Positions 28,760-36,594 of a stretch of DNA of 64,000 nucleotides are shown one piece after another (within the stretch, counting starts at the first letter, position 1; every line of letters starts with the position of its first letter). A program made the translations under genes and the position numbers. Origin of the DNA: Caulobacterales bacterium. Its GTDB lineage: Bacteria; Pseudomonadota; Alphaproteobacteria; Caulobacterales; Caulobacteraceae. Below the pieces are notes generated by a model. The model had not been told where the DNA came from and made no database searches. It saw only the letters and a list, made by a program, of their open reading frames with translations. The DNA lies in the NCBI GenBank assembly GCA_017302105.1, contig JAFLCS010000002.1, positions 375,001-439,000 on the forward strand, written 5' to 3'.

Positions 28760-30172
28760 ATGCACGACATCAAGGCTATCCGCGAAAATCCCGAGCGCTA
28801 CATCGACGGCTGGCGCGCGCGCGGCGTCGAGGACGTGGGGGCGCGGGTCGAGGACATCCTGGCGCTGGATCGCGACCTGCGCGCGGCCCAGACGCGCGGT
28901 CAGGAGGCGCTGGCTCAGCGCAACGCCGCCTCCAAGGCCGTCGGCGCGGCCATGGGGCGCAAGGACATGGCCGAGGCGGACCGCCTCAAGGCCGAGGTTG
29001 AGGCGCTGAAAGGCCAGATCACCGAGGCCGAAGCGGTCGAGGCGGACAAGGGCGGGGCGCTGCGCGACCTGTTGGCCGGCCTCAAGAACCTCTCCGCCGA
29101 CGATGTGCCGGATGGCGACGACGAAGCCGGCAATGTCGAGACCGGTCGCTGGGGAACACCGCGCACCACCGGCCCGGCCAAGGACCATGCCGACCTGGGT
29201 GAGGCTCTGGGCCTGATCGACTTCGAGGCCGCCGCGAAAATGAGCGGCGCCCGCTTCGCCGTGCTCAAGGGCGGCATCGCCCGGCTGGAGCGCGCCATCG
29301 GCCAGTTCATGCTCGATATGCAGACCAGCCAGCACGGCTATCTGGAGGTCAATCCGCCCTACCTCGTGCGCGACGAGGCGATGTTCGGGACGGGGCAGTT
29401 GCCAAAGTTTGAAGAGGATTTGTTTCAGGGGCTTAGCTTTGCCACTGCGGCGGAGCTAGCTCGCCTGGAGCAGCAGACAGCCAAAAACGAACACGCAGTT
29501 GAGCACGGCGGCGAAGAGTATCGAGATTTCGCGGTCGATTTTCTGGAAGAGCTAGTTGAGGGCCGTCGCTGGCTCATCCCCACCGCCGAGGTCTCCCTGA
29601 CCAACCTCGTGCGCGAGACGATCCTATCTGACGACGAGCTGGCCAGCCCGATGCGCCTGACGGCCCTGACGCCGTGCTTCCGGGCCGAGGCCGGCTCGGC
29701 CGGGCGCGATACGCGCGGGCTGATCCGCCAGCACCAGTTCTCCAAGGTCGAACTGGTCTCGATCACGCGGCCTGAGGATTCCGAGGCCGAACACGAGCGC
29801 ATGACCGGTTGCGCCGAGGCGGTGCTGAAGGCGCTGGACCTGCCGTTCCGCCGGATGCTGCTGTGCAAGGGCGATATGGGCTTTTCGGCCAGGAAGACCT
29901 TTGACCTGGAGGTCTGGCTGCCCAGCCAGAACACCTATCGCGAGATCAGTTCCTGCTCGAACTGCGGCGACTTCCAGGCTCGGCGCATGGACGCCCGCTT
30001 CAAGCGCGCCGGCGAGAAGAAGACCGAGTTCGTCCATACGCTGAACGGCTCGGGCCTGGCCGTCGGTCGCACCCTGGTCGCGGTGATGGAAAACTATCAG
30101 CAGGATGATGGCCGGATCGCCGTGCCCGAGGTGCTCAAGCCCTACATGGGCGGGGTTGAGGTTGTGGGATGA
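28760..30172 (+). CDS. serS: Seryl-tRNA synthetase with an internal insertion
   Basis: 470 residues from ATG 28760 ([18 protein letters not shown]). The N-terminal coiled coil that holds tRNA-Ser spans about 30-105, then the class II core: motif 1 region [21 protein letters not shown], motif 2 [28 protein letters not shown], motif 3 [17 protein letters not shown]. Between LPKFEEDLF and the normally adjacent [11 protein letters not shown] there are about 45 extra residues (roughly 223-268), rich in Glu/Ala. The DNA at 29401-29560 is about 54% G+C by hand count, well below its surroundings, so the insert looks acquired. The frame is intact. The stop overlaps the surE ATG. Confidence 0.95.
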   Translation: MHDIKAIRENPERYIDGWRARGVEDVGARVEDILALDRDLRAAQTRGQEALAQRNAASKAVGAAMGRKDMAEADRLKAEVEALKGQITEAEAVEADKGGALRDLLAGLKNLSADDVPDGDDEAGNVETGRWGTPRTTGPAKDHADLGEALGLIDFEAAAKMSGARFAVLKGGIARLERAIGQFMLDMQTSQHGYLEVNPPYLVRDEAMFGTGQLPKFEEDLFQGLSFATAAELARLEQQTAKNEHAVEHGGEEYRDFAVDFLEELVEGRRWLIPTAEVSLTNLVRETILSDDELASPMRLTALTPCFRAEAGSAGRDTRGLIRQHQFSKVELVSITRPEDSEAEHERMTGCAEAVLKALDLPFRRMLLCKGDMGFSARKTFDLEVWLPSQNTYREISSCSNCGDFQARRMDARFKRAGEKKTEFVHTLNGSGLAVGRTLVAVMENYQQDDGRIAVPEVLKPYMGGVEVVG

Positions 30173-30954
30173 GAATTCTGCTCACCAACGACGACGGCAT
30201 CGAGGCCGAGGGACTGGCCTGTCTGGAGGCGATCGCGCGTGCGCTGTCGGACGATGTCTGGATCTGCGCGCCCGCCGTCGAACAGTCAGGCAAGGGGCGG
30301 GGCATCACCCTGACCGAGCCGCTGCGCGTCAATCAGATGGGCGACAAGCGGTTCGCCGTCACCGGTACCCCGACCGACTGCGTGGTGCTGGCGATCAACG
30401 ACCTGATGCCCGAACGACCCGATCTGGTGCTGTCAGGGGTCAATCGCGGCCACAACATAGGCGAGGATGTCTCCTATTCCGGCACCGTCGCCGGGGCGCT
30501 GCAAGGCATGGCCATGGGCGTGCCGTCCATCGCCCTGTCGCAATCGCTGGAGCGGTTCCACGATGAGGTCGTGGCGCACTGGGAAACGGCCCAGGCCTTT
30601 GCGCCCGGAATCATCCAGCGGCTGATCCAGTCGGGCTGGTCCGACGGCGTCGTGATGAACCTGAATTTCCCCTGCCTGCCGCCGGAATTGGTCAAGGCGG
30701 TCGAGGTCACGACCCAGGGCTTTCGTGATCTGGCCGAGATGCACGCCGTGCGGCGTACCGACCTGAGAGGCCGGGACTATTTCTGGATGGGTTTTCGTGC
30801 CGGCGAGCAGCGCCCGGCCGAGGGCACCGACCTGCGGGCCATCGCTGAGGGGCGGATCTCGGTGACGCCGCTGCACATCGACCTGACCCACCATCAGACC
30901 GCGCACGATCTCAAGAGTTTGCTTGGAGGCGCGCCGCCCCGGCTGAAGGCATGA
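30169..30954 (+). CDS. surE: 5'/3'-nucleotidase SurE
   Basis: 261 residues. N-terminal [15 protein letters not shown] with the metal-binding Asp pair D8-D9, the Ser of [12 protein letters not shown] and Asn of [22 protein letters not shown]. Divalent-metal phosphatase acting on nucleoside monophosphates in stationary phase. Four-base ATGA overlaps on both sides place it in a serS-surE-pcm operon; surE-pcm is a conserved pair in Proteobacteria. Confidence 0.95.
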   Translation: MRILLTNDDGIEAEGLACLEAIARALSDDVWICAPAVEQSGKGRGITLTEPLRVNQMGDKRFAVTGTPTDCVVLAINDLMPERPDLVLSGVNRGHNIGEDVSYSGTVAGALQGMAMGVPSIALSQSLERFHDEVVAHWETAQAFAPGIIQRLIQSGWSDGVVMNLNFPCLPPELVKAVEVTTQGFRDLAEMHAVRRTDLRGRDYFWMGFRAGEQRPAEGTDLRAIAEGRISVTPLHIDLTHHQTAHDLKSLLGGAPPRLKA

Positions 30955-31589
30955 CCGACGAACGGGCTGCACGACTGATCCTGGGCCTGCGACGCCAGGG
31001 CGTGACTGACGTGCGCGTGCTGGAGGCGATGGAGGCGGTTGACCGCGCCGCCTTTGTGCACCCCCGGTTCGTCGATCAGGCGTGGGAGGATTCCGCCCTG
31101 CCGATCGATTGCGCCCAGACGATTAGCCAGCCATTCGTGGTGGGTCTGATGACCCAGGCGCTGGAGGTCGGCCCGCGCCACCGCGTGCTGGAGATCGGCA
31201 CCGGCTCTGGCTACCAGGCGGCCGTCCTGTCGAAGCTGGCGCGCTTTGTCTATTCGGTCGAACGCTACCGTCCGCTGCTCACCGAGGCCGAACTGAGGTT
31301 CAGGTCCCTGGGCCTGGACAATGTCATCACGCGTCACGGCGACGGCTCGAAAGGCTGGCCCGAACAGGCTCCGTTCGATCGCATCATGGTGACGGCGGCC
31401 GCCCCGCATGAGCCGCATGACCTGATCGCCCAGCTCAAGCCGGGCGGCGTGATGATTGCGCCGGTCGGCAAGGCCGGATCGCAGTTTCTGCACCGCTACG
31501 TCGCCGAAGAGGGGGGCACCTTCCGCCGCGAGAGTCTGATCGAGGTGCGGTTCGTGCCACTGGTCGACGGGGTCGCCCGGGAAAGCTAG
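30951..31589 (+). CDS. pcm: Protein-L-isoaspartate O-methyltransferase
   Basis: 212 residues. Methylates L-isoaspartyl residues to start repair of aged proteins. SAM motif I is VLEIGTGSGYQAAVLSKLA; AQTISQPFVVGLMTQALEV and GGVMIAPVGKAGSQFL are typical of the family. ATGA overlap with surE. It ends overlapping the convergent small gene by four bases. Confidence 0.94.
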   Translation: MTDERAARLILGLRRQGVTDVRVLEAMEAVDRAAFVHPRFVDQAWEDSALPIDCAQTISQPFVVGLMTQALEVGPRHRVLEIGTGSGYQAAVLSKLARFVYSVERYRPLLTEAELRFRSLGLDNVITRHGDGSKGWPEQAPFDRIMVTAAAPHEPHDLIAQLKPGGVMIAPVGKAGSQFLHRYVAEEGGTFRRESLIEVRFVPLVDGVARES

Positions 31590-31777
31590 GTGATCTTTTT
31601 TGGAGCGGGCGGATCGGAAGCCGGGAAGCTCTCCTCGAGGGCTTCGTCGATCAGCGCCTCCTGGCGGTTCTCCGCCTTGCTCTTTTCGCTGTTCTTGAGC
31701 TGATCGGGTTTCTCGCCAGGTTTCAGCGACTTGACCTGTTTCGCAGCGGGGCCTTTGGTGTCGTCGGGTTTGGCCAT
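31586..31777 (-). CDS. Conserved 63-residue hydrophilic protein
   Basis: ATG 31777 is preceded by AAGGAG at seven bases. The protein is lysine- and proline-rich and ends with LIDEALEESFPASDPPAP, a short motif I recognise from small uncharacterised proteins widespread in Alphaproteobacteria. Probably intrinsically disordered in its N-terminal half. Function unknown. A TTG 18 bases upstream is an alternative start. Confidence 0.7.
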   Translation of the reverse strand: MAKPDDTKGPAAKQVKSLKPGEKPDQLKNSEKSKAENRQEALIDEALEESFPASDPPAPKKIT

Positions 31778-31920
31778 GGTTGGGCTCCTTGCCAAGACAA
31801 CGAGCCAGGTGCCAGGGCGTTCCTCCTGGCCAGGGTTAATCCACCGCTAACCATAACCGGCCAGACAGGACACTTCAGATTAACTGCCGTCCGCTATGGA
31901 TCGGACCCGTGGAGGGCTGA

Positions 31921-32346
31921 ATGCCGCTGAAGCTGTCGCTGAAACCGGGGGAGCGTTTCGTCCTCAACGGCGCCGTTGTCCAGAACGGCGACAAGCGCGG
32001 CGTGCTGATCTTGCAGAACAAGGCGTCGGTCCTGCGCGAGAAGGACATCCTGCAGCCTGAGGATGCCAACACCCCGGCCCGCCGCATCTATTTCCCGGTC
32101 ATGATGATGTACCTGGACGAGAGTTCCGCCGAGAAATTCTATGACGACTTCGCCCAGCGGCTGACCGAGTTCATGGGCGTCATCAAGAACCCCGAGGTGC
32201 TGGGATTCTGCGTGGCGGCTTCTCGCCACGTCATGGCGCGCGAATATTACAAAGGGCTGCTCGCGGCCCGAAAGCTCATCGAATACGAAGACGAAAGATT
32301 GGGGCATGGGGCTTCAGGCCTATCAGCAGACAGCTCAGCGGACTGA
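31921..32346 (+). CDS. flbT: Flagellin mRNA regulator FlbT
   Basis: 141 residues, full family length: [57 protein letters not shown], and [10 protein letters not shown]. In Caulobacter FlbT binds the 5' leader of flagellin mRNA and shortens its life until the hook is built. GGAGG at 31911-31915 is the ribosome site. It overlaps flaF by 41 bases and lies just upstream of the flagellins whose leaders it would be expected to bind. Confidence 0.93.
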   Translation: MPLKLSLKPGERFVLNGAVVQNGDKRGVLILQNKASVLREKDILQPEDANTPARRIYFPVMMMYLDESSAEKFYDDFAQRLTEFMGVIKNPEVLGFCVAASRHVMAREYYKGLLAARKLIEYEDERLGHGASGLSADSSAD

Positions 32347-32677
32347 GAGCCCTCGGGCCCTCGAATACCGCCTGTTCGGCCAGGTCACGCGCGCCCTGAT
32401 CGCGGCGTCGCAGAGCGATCCGAAGGATTTCGGCACGCGGATCGACGCTCTGGGCTGGAACCGCCAGATGTGGGCGACGCTGGCCACGACGTGCTCGGAT
32501 CCGGGCAACGGGCTGCCTGTCGCCATGCGGGCCAGCATCATCTCGCTGAGCCTGTTTGTATCGCGCCACACCTCGGAGGTGATGAAAGGCGACGAGGATT
32601 TCGAGACCCTGATCGACATCAACAAGATGATCATGCAGGGCCTGGGCGGGGCCGGAACCGAGGCCGTGCCGGCCTGA
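32306..32677 (+). CDS. flaF: Flagellar biosynthesis regulator FlaF
   Basis: 123 residues: [72 protein letters not shown]. FlaF is needed for flagellin synthesis or secretion in Caulobacter and acts opposite to FlbT. Overlaps the end of flbT in another frame, so both are on one message; ends 214 bases before the first flagellin. Confidence 0.93.
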   Translation: MGLQAYQQTAQRTESPRALEYRLFGQVTRALIAASQSDPKDFGTRIDALGWNRQMWATLATTCSDPGNGLPVAMRASIISLSLFVSRHTSEVMKGDEDFETLIDINKMIMQGLGGAGTEAVPA

Positions 32678-32691
32678 CGGAATTAATGACT

Positions 32692-32706
32692 CGGCAATCT
32701 GTGCCC
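32692..32706 (+). promoter_or_regulatory. Degenerate ftr-like (FlbD) site
   Basis: CGGCAA-TCT-GTGCCC resembles the CGGCAA-N3-TTGCCG dyad with a weaker right half. It lies about 105 bases upstream of the sigma-54 promoter of flagellin 1, a usual enhancer distance. Confidence 0.35.
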
Positions 32707-32801
32707 AGTGCGGAAGTTTCTTCCTTGTTAACGTCTGCGGTGCCCGCCGGCTCCTTGCGTAAATCCCTTGTAAATAAAAGGATCGGCTCTCCCGGCCCGA
32801 G

Positions 32802-32816
32802 TGGCCTGGTCATTGC
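32802..32816 (+). promoter_or_regulatory. Sigma-54 promoter of flagellin 1
   Basis: TGGCCTGGTCATTGC has GG and GC exactly 10 bases apart, the -24/-12 rule. The predicted start (about 32828) is just before the leader hairpins. Confidence 0.78.
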
Positions 32817-32829
32817 TCCCTGTCATCCC

Positions 32830-32896
32830 GAGCAAAATGCTCCCGTCGCCAAAATGGCGTCGGCCATGTCGAAGACAGCAAGGATGCCAAAATGGC
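32830..32896 (+). promoter_or_regulatory. Three-hairpin flagellin leader, copy 1
   Basis: GAGC-AAAAT-GCTC (32830-32842), CGCC-AAAAT-GGCG (32847-32859) and GCC-AAAAT-GGC (32886-32896). Against the other copies the second stem has a paired change (C-G instead of T-A) and the loop ends in T, not C. In the third hairpin the A and U of the start codon are in the loop. Confidence 0.65.
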
Positions 32897-33635
32897 CTCG
32901 ATCAATACGAACTACGGCGCGATGGTCGCCGCCCAGCATTTCGCCGCCACGGGCCGCGATCTGGACAAGGTGCAGAACCGGATCACGACCGGTCTGAAAA
33001 TCGCGAACGCCAAGGACAACGGCGCGGTCTGGGCCGTCGCCTTGACTCAGCGTGCCAATTCCAAGGCGCTGGACGCCAATCTGAACAATCTGACTCGCCA
33101 GCAGGCGATCGCCGACGTCGGCCTGGCCGCCGGCGATACCATCATGGCGGCCCTGACCGAGATGAAGGCTCTGGCCGCGGCCATCGAAGCCGGCGGGGGC
33201 AATGTGCCCGGGACCTTGTCTTATCGTCGCGACTACGTCGCCCTGTGGTCCGAAATCTCGGCGGCCGTGACGGCTGCAAGTTTCGACGGCACCGCAGCGA
33301 TTGCGATCCCGGGAACCAACGGGACCCCAGCCGGAACCGCCGATACGGCCGCCGCGGCGGCCGCGACGGCTGCCAACGTGCAACTGTCGATCGATTCCTG
33401 GGCTTCGAACCTGCAAACCATCGGTACGAGCGCCAAGTCGTATGAGCGTCAGCTGGCCTTCACCCAGAAGCTCCAGGACGCCCTGGAAGCGGGGGCTGGC
33501 AATCTGGTTGATGCCGACATGGCCAAGGAGTCGGCCAAGCTGACGGCCCTGCAGACCAAGCAGCAGCTGGGCGTGCAGGCGCTTTCGATCGCCAACAACG
33601 CCAGCTCGGCCCTGCTGGGTCTGTTCCGCGGCTAG
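32892..33635 (+). CDS. Flagellin 1
   Basis: 247 residues, no signal peptide, secreted by the flagellar export system. N-terminal D0/D1 MASINTNYGAMVAAQHFAATGRDLDKVQNRITTGLKI and C-terminal SYERQLAFTQKLQDALEAGAGNLVDADMAKESAKLTALQTKQQLGVQALSIANNASSALLGLF-type helices flank a short variable middle (about 95-165, Ala-rich). Compact size as in Caulobacter Flj flagellins. It differs at several codons from copies 2-4, for example NRITTGL against NRVTTGL and a Met/Lys near the end. Confidence 0.95.
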   Translation: MASINTNYGAMVAAQHFAATGRDLDKVQNRITTGLKIANAKDNGAVWAVALTQRANSKALDANLNNLTRQQAIADVGLAAGDTIMAALTEMKALAAAIEAGGGNVPGTLSYRRDYVALWSEISAAVTAASFDGTAAIAIPGTNGTPAGTADTAAAAAATAANVQLSIDSWASNLQTIGTSAKSYERQLAFTQKLQDALEAGAGNLVDADMAKESAKLTALQTKQQLGVQALSIANNASSALLGLFRG

Positions 33636-33666
33636 TCGCCCGGACATCCCGACTGACGACATGGAC

Positions 33667-33695
33667 GTGCGCCGGACGAAGAGTCCGGCGCATTT
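33667..33695 (+). terminator. Terminator of flagellin 1
   Basis: An 11-bp stem GTGCGCCGGAC/GTCCGGCGCAT around GAAGA, then a short T run. Confidence 0.75.
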
Positions 33696-33746
33696 CCGCG
33701 TGTGCGAAGTAAAATAATATAAAAAACAATCTTTTAACCATAAATC

Positions 33747-33761
33747 TGGCCCGGTCCTTGC
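33747..33761 (+). promoter_or_regulatory. Sigma-54 promoter of flagellin 2
   Basis: TGGCCCGGTCCTTGC, GG and GC 10 bases apart. An AT-rich stretch at 33710-33745 lies just upstream and may bend DNA. Confidence 0.85.
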
Positions 33762-33773
33762 AAGGGAAATAGC

Positions 33774-33842
33774 GAGCAAAACGCTCCTGGTCGTCAAAAC
33801 GACGATCGGAAATGTCGAAGACAAGGAGAGCGCCAAAATGGC
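33774..33842 (+). promoter_or_regulatory. Three-hairpin flagellin leader, copy 2
   Basis: GAGC-AAAAC-GCTC (33774-33786), CGTC-AAAAC-GACG (33792-33804), GCC-AAAAT-GGC (33832-33842) with the start codon A and U in the last loop. Predicted sigma-54 start is about 33773, so hairpin 1 caps the message. GAGAG-type ribosome site AAGGAGAG (33823-33830) sits between hairpins 2 and 3. Confidence 0.7.
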
Positions 33843-34539
33843 CTCGATCAACACCAACTACGGCGCGATGGTCGCCGCCCAGAGCTTTGCGGCCACCAGC
33901 CGCGAACTCGATAAGGTCCAGAACCGTGTCACCACCGGGCTGAAGATCGCCTCGGCCAAGGACAACGGGGCCGTCTGGGCCATCGCCAACACCCAGAAGG
34001 CCAACGCCAAGGCCCTCGACGCCACCGTCAACAACCTGCTGCGCAACCAGTCGATTTCCGACGTCCGGCTCGCGGCAGGTGAATCGATGATGGCGGCATT
34101 GACCGAGATGAAGGCCCTGGCGGCTGCCATCGAAAGCGGGGGTGGCGCAGCCTATCAGGCCGACTATACCGCCCTGGCTACTGAAGTCGCCAACGCCCGC
34201 ACCGCCGGCGTGTTTGACGGCTCGGCGGCGATGTCGGCAGCGGCCACCGCCCTGAACGCCGCTGCTTCCGCGACGGCGGCCAACGTCCAGACTGTGATCA
34301 ATGAGTATTCGGCGATCCTGCAGACGGAAGGCACCAACGCCAAGTCGTATGAGCGTCAGCTGGCCTTCACCCAGAAGCTCCAGGACGCCCTGGAAGCGGG
34401 GGCCGGCAATCTGGTCGATGCGGATCTTGCCAAGGAATCCGCTCGACTGACGGCTCTGCAAACCAAGCAGCAACTGGGTGTGCAGGCGCTTTCGATCGCC
34501 AACAACTCCAGCTCGGCCCTGCTGGGTCTGTTCCGCTAA
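33838..34539 (+). CDS. Flagellin 2
   Basis: 233 residues. Same D0/D1 ends as copies 3 and 4 (MASINTNYGAMVAAQSFAATSRELDKVQNRVTTGL; NLVDADLAKESARLTALQTKQQ), with its own middle (about residues 70-155). Its last roughly 205 bases appear identical to those of flagellin 4, pointing to recent recombination. Has a private sigma-54 promoter, leader and terminator, so it is a single-gene unit within the array. Confidence 0.95.
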   Translation: MASINTNYGAMVAAQSFAATSRELDKVQNRVTTGLKIASAKDNGAVWAIANTQKANAKALDATVNNLLRNQSISDVRLAAGESMMAALTEMKALAAAIESGGGAAYQADYTALATEVANARTAGVFDGSAAMSAAATALNAAASATAANVQTVINEYSAILQTEGTNAKSYERQLAFTQKLQDALEAGAGNLVDADLAKESARLTALQTKQQLGVQALSIANNSSSALLGLFR

Positions 34540-34583
34540 GGGCGACTCGGGTTCGGCGGCATTGCCGCCGGCATCGATCGGGG

Positions 34584-34614
34584 GGCGTGCCGGAGATTCT
34601 CCGGCGCGCCTTTC
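34584..34614 (+). terminator. Terminator of flagellin 2
   Basis: GGCGTGCCGGA/TCCGGCGCGCC, 11-bp stem with loop GATTC, followed by TTT. Confidence 0.8.
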
Positions 34615-34648
34615 CTGCATCGGCGTAGAATGCTCAATTCAGATTTTA

Positions 34649-34661
34649 AATCAATAAGTTA
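34649..34661 (+). promoter_or_regulatory. IHF-site match upstream of flagellin 3
   Basis: AATCAATAAGTTA fits WATCAA-N4-TTR exactly, in an AT-rich patch directly upstream of the -24 element. IHF bends DNA at sigma-54 flagellar promoters in Caulobacter. Confidence 0.6.
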
Positions 34662-34671
34662 AACTCAAATC

Positions 34672-34686
34672 TGGCCCAAATCTTGC
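34672..34686 (+). promoter_or_regulatory. Sigma-54 promoter of flagellin 3
   Basis: TGGCCCAAATCTTGC, GG/GC spacing of 10. Predicted start about 34698. Confidence 0.85.
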
Positions 34687-34698
34687 TTCGCGGATCCC

Positions 34699-34767
34699 GA
34701 GCAAAACGCTCCTGGTCGTCAAAACGACGATCGGAAATGTCGAAGACAAGGAGAGCGCCAAAATGGC
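34699..34767 (+). promoter_or_regulatory. Three-hairpin flagellin leader, copy 3
   Basis: Same three hairpins as copy 2 (34699-34711, 34717-34729, 34757-34767); the 64 bases before the ATG appear identical to copy 2. Confidence 0.7.
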
Positions 34768-35488
34768 CTCGATCAATACCAACTACGGCGCGATGGTCGC
34801 CGCCCAGAGCTTTGCGGCCACCAGCCGCGAACTCGATAAGGTCCAGAACCGTGTCACCACCGGGCTGAAGATCGCCTCGGCCAAGGACAACGGGGCCGTC
34901 TGGGCCATCGCCAACACCCAGAAGGCCAACGCCAAGGCCCTCGACGCCTCCATGAACAACCTGCTGCGTAACCAGTCGATCGCCGATGTCGGGATCGCGG
35001 CGGGCCAAACGGTGATGGCGGGCCTGGCTGAGCTGAAAGAGCTTGCGACGGCCATCGCCGCCAATGGTGGCGCAGGCGCTGCGACTTCGCTGGCCTACCG
35101 CAACGACTACGATGCCATCGTCAATGAAATCGGCGCGGCAATCACGGCGGCGACGTTTGACGGGACGGCGGCCTTGTCCCTGACGACCGAGGTCTTTCTG
35201 GAAGACGGCACCAACCAGTATCTGGTCGCCGACGTGGATGCCGCCATGAGTACGGCCGCATCGGCGCTGCAAACGATCGGCACCAACGCCAAGTCGTATG
35301 AGCGTCAGCTGGCCTTCACCCAGAAGCTCCAGGACGCCCTGGAAGCGGGGGCCGGCAATCTGGTCGATGCGGATCTTGCCAAGGAATCCGCCCGACTGAC
35401 GGCCCTGCAAACCAAGCAGCAGCTGGGCGTGCAGGCGCTTTCGATCGCCAACAATGCCAGCTCGGCCCTGCTGGGTCTGTTCCGCTAA
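34763..35488 (+). CDS. Flagellin 3
   Basis: 241 residues. N- and C-terminal helices as in copies 2 and 4; the middle differs (AAGQTVMAGLAELKELATAIAANGG, then TEVFLEDGTNQYLVADVDAAMS), with more acidic residues. The variable part should be the surface-exposed D1/D2 region of the filament. Private promoter and terminator. Confidence 0.95.
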   Translation: MASINTNYGAMVAAQSFAATSRELDKVQNRVTTGLKIASAKDNGAVWAIANTQKANAKALDASMNNLLRNQSIADVGIAAGQTVMAGLAELKELATAIAANGGAGAATSLAYRNDYDAIVNEIGAAITAATFDGTAALSLTTEVFLEDGTNQYLVADVDAAMSTAASALQTIGTNAKSYERQLAFTQKLQDALEAGAGNLVDADLAKESARLTALQTKQQLGVQALSIANNASSALLGLFR

Positions 35489-35530
35489 GGGCTCGATCGG
35501 GCGGCTTTGGTCGCCCGGCAATTCCTACCG

Positions 35531-35565
35531 GGTGCGCCGGGACCTCCCGGCGCGCCTTCTTCTTT
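35531..35565 (+). terminator. Terminator of flagellin 3
   Basis: GGTGCGCCGGG/CCCGGCGCGCC, 11 bp with loop ACCT, then TTCTTCTTT. Confidence 0.88.
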
Positions 35566-35598
35566 GCCAGCGGAGACTACAAGGGAATGGCGGCTGTG

Positions 35599-35617
35599 CC
35601 CGGCAATATTTGCCGGG
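35599..35617. promoter_or_regulatory. ftr-like FlbD enhancer site 1
   Basis: CCCGGCAA-TAT-TTGCCGGG, a perfect dyad matching the CGGCAA-N3-TTGCCG form of Caulobacter ftr elements bound by FlbD. It lies about 100 bases before the flagellin 4 promoter in the 320-base gap 35489-35808, which otherwise holds the terminator, operator-like palindrome, promoter and leader listed here. Confidence 0.72.
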
Positions 35618-35620
35618 GGT

Positions 35621-35635
35621 CGGCAAGGCTTGCCG
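35621..35635. promoter_or_regulatory. ftr-like FlbD enhancer site 2
   Basis: CGGCAA-GGC-TTGCCG, second perfect dyad with its centre 20 bp from the first, i.e. two helical turns, so both would face the same side of the helix. Confidence 0.72.
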
Positions 35636-35682
35636 GCGGTCGACGGAGTCAACAACTCGTCAACAAGAAAAGACGTTTAAAA

Positions 35683-35700
35683 ACATAGAGATATCTATGT
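35683..35700. promoter_or_regulatory. AT-rich near-palindrome upstream of flagellin 4 promoter
   Basis: ACATAGAGATATCTATGT is symmetric in 8 of 9 pairs and ends 16 bases before the -24 element. No known binding protein assigned. Confidence 0.35.
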
Positions 35701-35716
35701 AAACGGCCCCGCCGAT

Positions 35717-35731
35717 TGGCCCGTGACTTGC
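35717..35731 (+). promoter_or_regulatory. Sigma-54 promoter of flagellin 4
   Basis: TGGCCCGTGACTTGC, GG/GC spacing of 10. Predicted start about 35743. Confidence 0.85.
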
Positions 35732-35744
35732 TCCGCTCGAGATC

Positions 35745-35813
35745 GAGCAAAACGCTCCTGGTCGTCAAAACGACGATCGGAAATGTCGAAGACAAGGAGA
35801 GCGCCAAAATGGC
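35745..35813 (+). promoter_or_regulatory. Three-hairpin flagellin leader, copy 4
   Basis: Hairpins at 35745-35757, 35763-35775 and 35803-35813, apparently identical to copies 2 and 3. Confidence 0.7.
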
Positions 35814-36501
35814 CTCGATCAATACCAACTACGGCGCGATGGTCGCCGCCCAGAGCTTTGCGGCCACCAGCCGCGAACTCGATAAGGTCCAGAACCGTGT
35901 CACCACCGGGCTGAAGATCGCCTCGGCCAAGGACAACGGGGCCGTCTGGGCCATCGCCAACACCCAGAAGGCCAACGCCAAGGCCCTCGACGCCTCCATG
36001 AACAACCTGCTGCGTAACCAGTCGATCGCCGATGTCGGGATCGCGGCGGGTGAAACCATCATGGCGGCGCTGACCGAAGCCAAGGCGATCGCCGCGGCGA
36101 TCGAAGCCGGCGGTGGCGCGGCCTATACCGCAGACTACAACGCCCTGATGACCGAGATTTCTTCGGCTGTCACGGCCGCGTCGTTCGACGGGACCGCGGC
36201 GTTCTCGATTTCGTGGACGGCTCCGGCCAGCGCCACGGCGGCGAACGTGCAGACGACCATCAACACCTGGGCGACCGAACTCCAGCGGATCGGCACCAAC
36301 GCCAAGTCGTATGAGCGTCAGCTGGCCTTCACCCAGAAGCTCCAGGACGCCCTGGAAGCGGGGGCCGGCAATCTGGTCGATGCGGATCTTGCCAAGGAAT
36401 CCGCTCGACTGACGGCTCTGCAAACCAAGCAGCAACTGGGTGTGCAGGCGCTTTCGATCGCCAACAACTCCAGCTCGGCCCTGCTGGGTCTGTTCCGTTA
36501 A
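35809..36501 (+). CDS. Flagellin 4
   Basis: 230 residues from ATG 35809, the homologous start in all copies; a longer reading from 35716 would cover the promoter and is rejected. Shares its first part with flagellin 3 (through SIADVGIAAG) and its last part with flagellin 2, with a private middle (AAYTADYNALMTEISSAVTAASFDGT). The only copy preceded by two perfect ftr-like sites, so perhaps the most strongly FlbD-driven. Confidence 0.95.
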   Translation: MASINTNYGAMVAAQSFAATSRELDKVQNRVTTGLKIASAKDNGAVWAIANTQKANAKALDASMNNLLRNQSIADVGIAAGETIMAALTEAKAIAAAIEAGGGAAYTADYNALMTEISSAVTAASFDGTAAFSISWTAPASATAANVQTTINTWATELQRIGTNAKSYERQLAFTQKLQDALEAGAGNLVDADLAKESARLTALQTKQQLGVQALSIANNSSSALLGLFR

Positions 36502-36509
36502 TCGCGTAA

Positions 36510-36535
36510 CCGGGGGCGGCAGCCGCCGTCCCCGG
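36510..36535 (+). terminator. Hairpin after flagellin 4
   Basis: CCGGGGGCGGC pairs with GCCGTCCCCGG region around AGCC; a second hairpin GGCCCC/GGGGCC follows at 36542-36558. No T run, so termination is likely but not certain. Confidence 0.55.
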
Positions 36536-36594
36536 CCACCCGGCCCCTGAACGGGGCCTAGCCAGGAGGCACCCAGAAAGGGCGCTCTAGGGAG

